Position numbers and translations under genes: made by a program. From Flavobacterium sp. (GTDB lineage: Bacteria > Bacteroidota > Bacteroidia > Flavobacteriales > Flavobacteriaceae), in the NCBI GenBank assembly GCA_012032075.1, contig JAAURU010000180.1, forward strand, positions 1-7,379: a DNA stretch of 7,379 bases, read 5' to 3'. Below, piece by piece: positions 1-4,563 of this stretch. The notes under the pieces are model-generated. The model was not told the origin of the DNA and ran no database searches. It saw only the letters and a list, made by a program, of their open reading frames with translations. The first letter of the stretch is position 1; each line of letters opens with the position of its first letter.

Positions 1-123
1 AGTGATGTTGAAAATACTATTATTGAAGTGATTTCTCAAGAAAGAAAGATTTCAACCGAACAAGCAAAACAAGTATTAGAAGATTTAGAAACAACAGGGA
101 AATATCAAAAAGACGTGTATTAA
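1..123 (+). CDS. cysJ: Sulfite reductase [NADPH] flavoprotein alpha subunit, C-terminal end (partial)
   Basis: Only the last 40 codons are in the window; the gene enters from the left edge in frame 1 and stops at TAA 121-123. The peptide starts SDVENTIIEVISQE and ends TTGKYQKDVY. This matches the C-terminus of E. coli CysJ as I remember it (MAKDVEQALLEVIAE, then ERRYQRDVY at the very end). This is the tail of the FAD/NADPH-binding ferredoxin-reductase module. CysJ passes electrons from NADPH through FAD and FMN to the haemoprotein CysI, which reduces sulfite to sulfide in the cytoplasm. Finding cysI next supports the call. The KxxxDVY ending is typical of this reductase superfamily, so a related diflavin reductase cannot be fully excluded from 40 residues alone. 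Confidence 0.85.
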   Translation, partial: SDVENTIIEVISQERKISTEQAKQVLEDLETTGKYQKDVY

Positions 124-231
124 ATAAAGTGAAGAGTGACTAGTGAATAGTAATTAGCTTTTATAAGTTATTTGCGAGAAACTAATCACTAATACTAATT
201 ACTAATCACCAATTACTAAAAAAAAACAGCA
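124..231. repeat. Intergenic heptamer repeat array with inverted arms
   Basis: The cysJ-cysI spacer is low-complexity. From 181 to 220 it reads as about six tandem units of ACTAATY (actaatc, actaat, actaatt, actaatc, accaatt, actaaa). From about 136 to 157 the same heptamer appears in the opposite orientation (tagtgaa, tagtaat, tag). The two sides form an inverted repeat: gtgaatagtaattag at 143-157 against ctaattactaatcac at 195-209, 14 of 15 bases complementary. As RNA this could fold into a hairpin in the cysI 5' untranslated region, with a loop of about 37 nt. I see no promoter or terminator that clearly stands out. Confidence 0.6.
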
Positions 232-1029
232 ATGAGCGATAAATTATCACCAGTAGAATATATAAAAACAAAAAGTGACGGACTTAGAGGAACGTTGAAA
301 GAAAGTATCGATTTAGACAATCACACAGGAAATGTAAGACCAGACGATGAGACTTTAGTTAAGTTTCACGGCATGTATGTCCAAGATGATAGAGACAGAA
401 GAGCCGAAAGAGCTTTGAAGAAACTAGATAAATTATACTCTTTTATGATTCGTTTGCGAATTCCAGGAGGAGAAATTACAGCTGATCAATGGTTAGCAAC
501 TCACGAAATTTCTGAAAAATATGGAACAGGAACATTGAAAATCACAACACGTCAAACGGTACAATTGCATGGGTTGTTAAAACACCAATTAAGACCTACA
601 ATTCAGTCTTTTGATAAAGCAAAATTAGATTCTATCGCAGCATGTGGTGATGTAAACCGAAATGTAATTGCAAGTTCGCATCCTCAACTGTCTCCATTAC
701 ACAAAGAAATTCACAATTATGCTGATAAAATTTCAAAATTATTATTACCTAAAACACAATCGTATTATGATGTCTTTATAGATGGGGAAAAAATATATGA
801 GCGTTCTTCTGAAGCAGACCCATTATATGAAGATCGTTATTTACCAAGAAAGTTCAAAATTGCCATTGCCATTCCACCAAGTAATGATGTAGATTTGTTT
901 ACCAATGATTTAGGTTTGATAGCTATTATTGAAAATAACCAATTAAAAGGATTCAATATCGTAGTTGGTGGTGGTTTAGGTACAACACATGGAAATCGAA
1001 AATACCTTTCCAAGATTAGGAAATGTTAA
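232..1029 (+). CDS. cysI: Sulfite reductase haemoprotein beta subunit, N-terminal part (frameshifted)
   Basis: This is the first half of CysI, which carries siroheme and a 4Fe-4S cluster and reduces sulfite to sulfide with six electrons from CysJ. Family landmarks in order: KFHGMYVQDDRDRRAERA (about residues 44-61), IRLRIPGG (73-80), TRQTVQLHG (106-114), VNRNV (141-145), LPRKFK (204-209) and VVGGGLGTTHGN (244-255). Arg74, Arg143, Lys207 and Lys209 align with the sulfite-binding Arg83, Arg153, Lys215 and Lys217 of E. coli CysI. The last ten residues (from about RKYLSKIRKC) do not fit the family: the expected TFPRLGN is read in frame 2, at 1004-1024. The cluster-binding half continues from 1023 in frame 3. 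The ATG at 232 follows a poly-A stretch and starts at the usual family start. Without its second half this product could not hold siroheme or the cluster. Confidence 0.88.
   Translation: MSDKLSPVEYIKTKSDGLRGTLKESIDLDNHTGNVRPDDETLVKFHGMYVQDDRDRRAERALKKLDKLYSFMIRLRIPGGEITADQWLATHEISEKYGTGTLKITTRQTVQLHGLLKHQLRPTIQSFDKAKLDSIAACGDVNRNVIASSHPQLSPLHKEIHNYADKISKLLLPKTQSYYDVFIDGEKIYERSSEADPLYEDRYLPRKFKIAIAIPPSNDVDLFTNDLGLIAIIENNQLKGFNIVVGGGLGTTHGNRKYLSKIRKC
997..1029 (+). other. Double +1 frameshift zone in cysI
   Basis: Frame 1 gives HGN and then leaves the family pattern. Frame 2 from 1004 to 1027 gives TFPRLGNV, matching the conserved TFPRLG segment of sulfite reductases. Frame 3 from 1029 gives IGFTDTEEKTLKAV, the normal continuation. 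The simplest reading is one extra base near 997-1003 and a second near 1022-1029. Neither lies in a long homopolymer. Confidence 0.8.
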
Positions 1030-1877
1030 TTGGATTCACCGATACAGAAGAAAAAACATTAAAAGCTGTTTACGAAGTTTTAACGATTCAAAGAGATTTT
1101 GGAAATCGTTCCGATAGAAAATTATCGCGCTTAAAATATACTATTGAAAGATTAACTGTTGAAGGTTTTAAAACCGAATTAGAAAACCGAATCGGATTCA
1201 AATTAGAACCTGCAAAACCTTACAAGTTCACAGAAAGAAACGATCGTTATGGTTGGGAAAAAAATCATGAAGGGAAGTGGTTTTACACGCTGTTTGTAGA
1301 ACATGGAGTGGTAAGACCTAATCAAAAAGCTTTCTTGTATGAAGTAGCTCAATTAAAAGTATCCAATTTTATTTTTACGGCTAACCAAAATTTAATATTG
1401 GGTGAAATTAATGAGTTTGATAAATCTAAAGTAGAAACACTTCAAAATCAATTTAATATTAATCAGGAAATTAGTGCTTTGCGTAAAAGTTCTATGGCAT
1501 GTGTGGCTTTGCCTACTTGTCCTTTAGCTTTAGCGGAAGCACAACGTTATTTACCTGTTTTAGTAACTAAAATCGAGCCGCTTTTAGAGAAATATAAACT
1601 TACAAATGATGAAATCTCCATAAGAATGACAGGTTGTCCTAATGGTTGTGGTCGTCCTTATGCAGCTGAATTAGGTTTTGTAGGAACAGGTCCAGAACAA
1701 TACAATTTCATGTTAGGAGGAGATCGTTTTGGAGAACGCTTAAATAAATTGTACAAAGAAAAACAATCTGAAAGCCAAATTTTGGAAGAAGTGGATCGTT
1801 TGTTAGTAAAATATGTATCTGAGAAAAATGAGAATGAAACCTTTGGAGATTTTGCCTTTCGAGCTATTTTGAATTAG
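1023..1877 (+). CDS. cysI: Sulfite reductase haemoprotein beta subunit, C-terminal part (frameshifted)
   Basis: This is the second half of the same CysI protein. It carries the second ferredoxin-like and siroheme/4Fe-4S domains. The cluster ligands are clear: SMACVALPTCPLA holds Cys160 and Cys166, and TGCPNGCGR holds Cys205 and Cys209 (numbering of this fragment). These match the CX5C and CX3C motifs of sulfite/nitrite reductases; the last cysteine bridges the cluster to siroheme. Other family blocks are QRDFGNRSDRKLSRLKYT, FTANQNLI and the C-terminal FGDFAFRA. The ATG at 1023 is an internal Met codon, not a true start: homology continues upstream in other frames. Joined with the first half and corrected by removing two bases, the protein is about 547 residues, against 570 in E. 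coli. The stop is 3 nt before the next gene, so the two are probably co-transcribed. Confidence 0.88.
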   Translation: MLIGFTDTEEKTLKAVYEVLTIQRDFGNRSDRKLSRLKYTIERLTVEGFKTELENRIGFKLEPAKPYKFTERNDRYGWEKNHEGKWFYTLFVEHGVVRPNQKAFLYEVAQLKVSNFIFTANQNLILGEINEFDKSKVETLQNQFNINQEISALRKSSMACVALPTCPLALAEAQRYLPVLVTKIEPLLEKYKLTNDEISIRMTGCPNGCGRPYAAELGFVGTGPEQYNFMLGGDRFGERLNKLYKEKQSESQILEEVDRLLVKYVSEKNENETFGDFAFRAILN

Positions 1878-1880
1878 AAA

Positions 1881-2620
1881 ATGTCAAAGCAAATTTTTAT
1901 CGGACTATTAATTTTTTATAGTAGTTTCAACTTTGCTCAGGAATCTAAAGTAATTAATAAACAACAAATCATTTGGTACACTTATATTTTTAATAGTAGT
2001 TTAAGTACTAAATGGTCTGTTGTAACAGATATTCAAGAAAGACATTTTGTTAATCCTACAGCTCAGCATTTATGGGCAATTCGATCAAATTTTAAAAGAG
2101 ATTTGGGTAACCAATGGGATTTTGGAATAGGAGGAATGTTATTCTGTCAACGCTCAAATACTCCTGAAGCTTCAACTTTACCCACAATTCCAGAGTTGAG
2201 ACCACATTTTGAATTCAATAATAAACAAAAGCTATGGAAAGGTACATTGTCACATAGGTATAGATTTGAAAGTAGGTTTTTTCAAAATTTACATGAAAAT
2301 AAACTCGCAAGCGGATTTGCTTTCCGAAATTTTAGATTTAGATATTTAGTAGGATACACATTGTCTTTGGTTAATAAAAATGAATCTAATGATGTTGTTT
2401 TATCTGTAAAATTACAAGATGAAATTATGTTGAATTTTGGAAATAAAATTGTGACTAATGTGTTTGATCAAAATAGAATCTATATTGGTTTTAACTATAG
2501 TATGTCAAAAAGAATAGCTTTGGAAATGGGTTATCTAAATATTTTTCAACAACAATCTAAAGTAGGTAATTTTTACGATAGAATATAATAAGGTTTACCA
2601 TATTTCATAAAATAAATTAA
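1881..2620 (+). CDS. DUF2490 family secreted/outer-membrane protein (3' end frameshifted)
   Basis: As read, the ORF ends at TAA 2586-2588 (235 aa). If one A is restored near 2582-2583, the frame continues as RNIIRFTIFHKIN and stops at TAA 2618-2620, only 3 nt before the next ATG. Such an aromatic ending on a last beta strand suits this family, so I give the restored extent. Residues 1-20 form a signal peptide with a hydrophobic core and a likely cut after NFAQ. The rest has alternating, aromatic-rich stretches such as SHRYRFESRFFQN, ELRPHFEF and KLQDEIMLNF, as in DUF2490 proteins of Bacteroidota, which look like small beta-barrels. The function is unknown. Its place between cysI and a siroheme/transporter gene suggests a link to sulfur-compound handling at the outer membrane, but that is inference from context only. 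Confidence 0.78.
2580..2583 (+). other. -1 frameshift near the end of the DUF2490 gene
   Basis: The sequence reads gatagaatataataagg. Adding one A after gataga opens the frame AAT ATA ATA AGG TTT ACC and so on, giving NIIRFTIFHKIN to a stop at 2618-2620. The extra residues look like the usual final strand of the family, and the new stop gives the same 3-nt gap to the next gene as between cysI and this gene. Confidence 0.7.
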
Positions 2621-2623
2621 AAA

Positions 2624-4081
2624 ATGGAAGAGAAAAATACATTATTTCCAGTATTTCTAAAAACAGAAACAGCTCATTTTTTTAATTGTTGGTGCTGGAA
2701 ATGTAGGTTTGGAAAAAACGGAAACTTTATTAAAGCAAAATCAAAACATTCGAATTACAATTATTGGAACGATTATTAATCTAAAATTGAAACAAATTAT
2801 AGATGCTTATGCTACAATTGATGCTTTTGAAAGACCTTTTCAAGAATCCGATTTGGAAAATAAAGATTATGTAATTATTGGAACCGATAATTCATTGGTG
2901 AATTTAGAGGTAAGAAATTTGGCTAAAGCCAAAGGAATTAAAGTCAATGCAGCTGATCAACCTGATTTATGTGATTTTTATTTGGGTTCTATTGTGAATA
3001 AAGGAAGTTTAAAAATTGCATTTCAACAAATGGTAAAATCTCCTGTTTTAGCAAAACGAATGCGAGAATATTTCACAGAAGTAATTCCAAATAATATTGA
3101 AGAAAGTCTTGATATACTAAATAAGTTTAGGGCAAATCATAAGGGAGATTTTCAGGAAAAATTAAATGATTTAAATAAAATTACGGAAGGTTTTGAAAAA
3201 AAGAAAAAAGAAAACGGACAAAAAAAATATAAAAGACTTGCTTTTACATTAGCTATTTCTTTCTTAATGTTTTTTGTTGGATTTGGATTGTCAACTTATG
3301 TTTCGGTTGCTGATTTTCAACATAGTTTGAGTGCTATTCCAAATGAATTTTATTTCATGCTATTAATAGGTTTTGTAGCCCAACTTGTAGATGGTGCAGT
3401 TGGTTTAGGATACGGAGTAACATGTGCTACCAGTATGATGCTTTTAGGGGTTAAATTACCTGCAATAAGTGGAAGTATTCATACTGCTGAAATGTTTTCA
3501 AGTGCAATAAGTGGTTATTCCCATTATAAATTTGGAAATGTTAACAAGCGAATGTTGTTTTGGTTGGCAATATTTGGTGTTTTAGGAGCTGTTTTAGGAG
3601 CTTATGCATTAATTTATTTAGGTAACAAGTACGAAAATTTTGCTTATGCAGCTTTATCAACCTATACTTTTATTATTGGAATACGTTTAATAGTATTAGC
3701 CTTTAAGAAAATCCAATTAAAAAAGAAGATTAAATTTCTGGGATTTTTAGGTTTTACAGGAGGTTTTATGGATGCCTTTGGAGGTGGTGGTTGGGGGCCA
3801 ATAGTAACATCAACTTTACTCGCAAAAGGAAGAAAATCTAAATATGTTGTAGGAACAGTTAGTTTAGCTGAATTTTTTGTAACCCTTTTTGTATCGATTG
3901 TTTTTTTGCAACATTAGGGGTAAGTCATTGGTATATTATTTTAGGTCTTATAGTTGGTGGGGCAATTGCATCACCAATCGCAGCAAAATTGGCAGGAAAG
4001 TTACCAAGAAAAGGGGCTTTATTATTAGTAGCTTTTCTTGTAATTGTGTTTAGTATTAGAGTGTTTATTAAGATAATTTAA
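2624..4081 (+). CDS. Fusion: siroheme-synthase (precorrin-2 dehydrogenase) domain plus TSUP/TauE-SafE transporter (two frameshifts)
   Basis: The gene starts at ATG 2624 (MEEKNTLFPVFLKTE). After removing one T at 2677-2683 it runs in frame 3 through HFLIVGAGNVGLEK to LFVSIVF at 3905. After adding one T at 3901-3907 it returns to frame 2 (FATLGVSHWYIILG) and stops at 4079-4081, about 485 aa. Residues 1 to about 170 resemble the CysG/Met8 N-terminal domain: LFPVFL, the Rossmann loop GAGNVG (23-28), IIGTDN, NAADQP with an Asp (111) equivalent to the catalytic Asp104 of CysG, and KSPVLAKRMRE. A charged linker (FEKKKKENGQKKYKR) leads to several membrane segments from about residue 204. These carry TSUP features: GFVAQLVDGAVGLGYG, SIHTAEMFSS and GFMDAFGGGGWGPI. 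Predicted role: oxidation of precorrin-2 on the way to siroheme for CysI, coupled to sulfite or related anion transport. As read without correction, only the central 2709-3917 part is open, from a TTG codon. Confidence 0.82.
2677..2683 (+). other. +1 frameshift in a run of seven T
   Basis: CAT followed by T7 and AATTG gives HFFNCWCWKCR in the ATG frame, which ends at 2777-2779. With six T it gives HFLIVGAGNVGLEKTE, the dinucleotide-binding loop expected for a siroheme synthase. One T too many is the clear explanation. Confidence 0.85.
3901..3907 (+). other. -1 frameshift in a run of seven T
   Basis: The frame reads IVFLQH and stops at TAG 3915-3917. With eight T it reads IVFFATLGVSHWYIILG and runs 54 more codons (GGAIASPIAAKLAG, ALLLVAFLVIVF) to 4081. 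These are the last two membrane segments of a TSUP transporter, so one T is missing here. Confidence 0.85.
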
Positions 4082-4212
4082 AAAATCCCATTTCATTAGA
4101 ATCAGTATCTTTTTAAATAAGAATTAGTAGTTTTTTTTTCTAAAAAATAATATATAAATAATAAAATTTAGAAAATTATACTATTTTTATTTTTTTATTT
4201 AGAAAATAATTC
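4082..4212. other. Very AT-rich spacer before the leader promoter
   Basis: Nothing here looks coding on either strand. There is a T9 run at 4131-4139, but I see no strong hairpin before it, so a terminator for the upstream operon is not convincing. The last part carries two copies of a 10-bp direct repeat, listed separately. Confidence 0.5.
4167..4207. repeat. Direct repeat TTTAGAAAAT, two copies 31 bp apart
   Basis: TTTAGAAAAT occurs at 4167-4176 and again at 4198-4207, start to start 31 bp, close to three helical turns. The second copy ends 6 bp before the proposed -7 box. The first copy also belongs to an inverted repeat, aaatttagaa (4164-4173) with ttctaaattt (4210-4219), which covers most of the -7 box. 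They could be operator half-sites, but the region is so AT-rich that chance is possible. Confidence 0.35.
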
Positions 4213-4220
4213 TAAATTTG
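4213..4220 (+). promoter_or_regulatory. Candidate Bacteroidota promoter -7 box TAAATTTG
   Basis: TAAATTTG fits the TAnnTTTG -7 consensus of Bacteroidota primary sigma factors. It lies 23 nt before the first leader ORF, giving a short 5' end before the start codon. The -33 TTG is not obvious: the upstream stretch is a T-rich tract (4183-4200). The position before the two leader units supports it as the promoter of the metY operon. Confidence 0.5.
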
Positions 4221-4243
4221 TCCTGTTAATAAAAACAAAAACA

Positions 4244-4300
4244 ATGAGAACAATTATTTGCAATATGTGTTGTATGATGTGGAAACTTCCGCAGAGGTAA
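4244..4300 (+). CDS. Leader peptide 1, Met/Cys-rich (attenuator ORF)
   Basis: An 18-codon ORF reads MRTIICNMCCMMWKLPQR and stops at TAA 4298-4300. Three Cys and four Met make up 7 of 18 residues, with N-M-C-C-M-M in a block. It starts a few bases after the proposed transcription start, behind an A-rich stretch (aaaaacaaaaacaATG) usual for this phylum. Its last codons and stop contain cagaggta, which is complementary to the left arm of the terminator 30 nt further on. Its role is probably to sense charged tRNA-Met and tRNA-Cys by ribosome stalling rather than to make a functional peptide. A small metal-binding peptide is a less likely alternative. It is not a product I can name from a known family. 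Confidence 0.72.
   Translation: MRTIICNMCCMMWKLPQR
4278..4293 (+). promoter_or_regulatory. Candidate pause hairpin in leader 1
   Basis: TGTGGA (4278-4283) pairs with TCCGCA (4288-4293), six pairs including one G-U, around a 4-nt loop. It overlaps the last Met codon and the first two bases of the antiterminator strand, the position of the 1:2 hairpin in trp-type attenuators. Confidence 0.45.
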
Positions 4301-4329
4301 ACTATTGCATAATTAAAATATACAATTAT

Positions 4330-4354
4330 ACCTCTGTTTTGCAGAGGTTTTTTT
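4330..4354 (+). terminator. Rho-independent terminator 1 (attenuator)
   Basis: ACCTCTG (4330-4336) and CAGAGGT (4342-4348) form a perfect 7-bp stem with a 5-nt loop, running directly into seven T (4348-4354). The left arm can instead pair with cagaggta at the end of leader ORF 1 (4292-4299 with 4329-4336, 8 bp), so terminator and antiterminator exclude each other. Confidence 0.82.
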
Positions 4355-4382
4355 ATGTTCAAATAATTTAAAATTAAATAAA

Positions 4383-4454
4383 ATGAAAAATATGAAAAAT
4401 ATGTGTTGTATGATGATGTGCATGTGTGCACCAACTCAGTATTTCCAAAAGTAA
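4383..4454 (+). CDS. Leader peptide 2, strongly Met/Cys-rich (attenuator ORF)
   Basis: A 23-codon ORF begins MKNMKNMCCMMMCMC, continues APTQYFQK and stops at TAA 4452-4454. Seven Met and four Cys make up 11 of 23 residues, the densest such run I can see in the window. It begins 28 nt after the T-run of terminator 1. The bases that encode its last residues, tttccaaaag (4442-4451), are perfectly complementary to 4489-4498 in the next terminator. The stretch aatatgtgttgtatgatg (4398-4415) is identical, base for base and in the same codon phase, to 4262-4279 in leader 1, so the two units may come from a duplication. I infer a sensor of Met/Cys-tRNA charging. Confidence 0.75.
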   Translation: MKNMKNMCCMMMCMCAPTQYFQK

Positions 4455-4458
4455 ATAG

Positions 4459-4478
4459 TTAAACTTAGTTATGTTTAA
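4459..4478 (+). promoter_or_regulatory. Spacer hairpin between the antiterminator arms of unit 2
   Basis: TTAAAC (4459-4464) and GTTTAA (4473-4478) are exact complements with an 8-nt loop. The hairpin lies between the two strands of the unit 2 antiterminator and would bring them together. It is a weak AT-rich stem. Confidence 0.35.
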
Positions 4479-4484
4479 AAATTG

Positions 4485-4518
4485 AACCCTTTTGGAAAGA
4501 AAATCAAAAGGGTTTTTT
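4485..4518 (+). terminator. Rho-independent terminator 2 (attenuator)
   Basis: AACCCTTTTG (4485-4494) and CAAAAGGGTT (4505-4514) form a perfect 10-bp stem with a 10-nt loop, ending in six T (4513-4518). It sits 45 nt before the metY start, so it must be read through for metY to be expressed. Bases 4489-4498 (cttttggaaa) can pair instead with the end of leader ORF 2 (4442-4451), 10 bp with no mismatch. Confidence 0.87.
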
Positions 4519-4563
4519 AATGAATCAAAAAAAATAAATAATAAACAATTAAATCAAAAAATT

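Noticed and set aside
997..1029. Single -1 deletion in cysI instead of two +1 insertions
   Set aside because: A single deletion near 1021 would also restore the frame but would replace TFPRLGN by YLSKIRK, losing a motif well conserved in sulfite reductases. Two insertions fit the protein family better.
2677..3907. Programmed ribosomal frameshifting at the T7 runs of the fusion gene
   Set aside because: The two runs need opposite corrections, there is no stimulatory structure that I can see, and similar indels occur in unrelated neighbouring genes.
2709..3917. A separate 402-aa protein starting at TTG 2709
   Set aside because: The TTG lies just after the conserved GAGNVG loop, and the matching N-terminus is present upstream in the next frame, so this is the middle of a longer gene.
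4131..4139. Terminator for the upstream operon at the T9 run
   Set aside because: No GC-containing stem precedes the run; only weak AT pairing is possible.
4195..4434. 79-codon ORF on the minus strand
   Set aside because: It lies exactly opposite the promoter, both leader ORFs and terminator 1, has low-complexity AT-driven composition and matches no family I know. The + strand structure explains the sequence better.
4492..4563. N-terminal extension of metY from a TTG
   Set aside because: It would be translated from within terminator 2 and adds a Lys/Asn-rich stretch not found in MetY proteins. ATG 4564 gives the normal family start.
4082..4563. SAM riboswitch ahead of metY
   Set aside because: Looked for because SAM riboswitches often control Met genes. 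I could not find the multi-stem SAM-I-type core; the stems present are simple terminators paired with leader ORFs.
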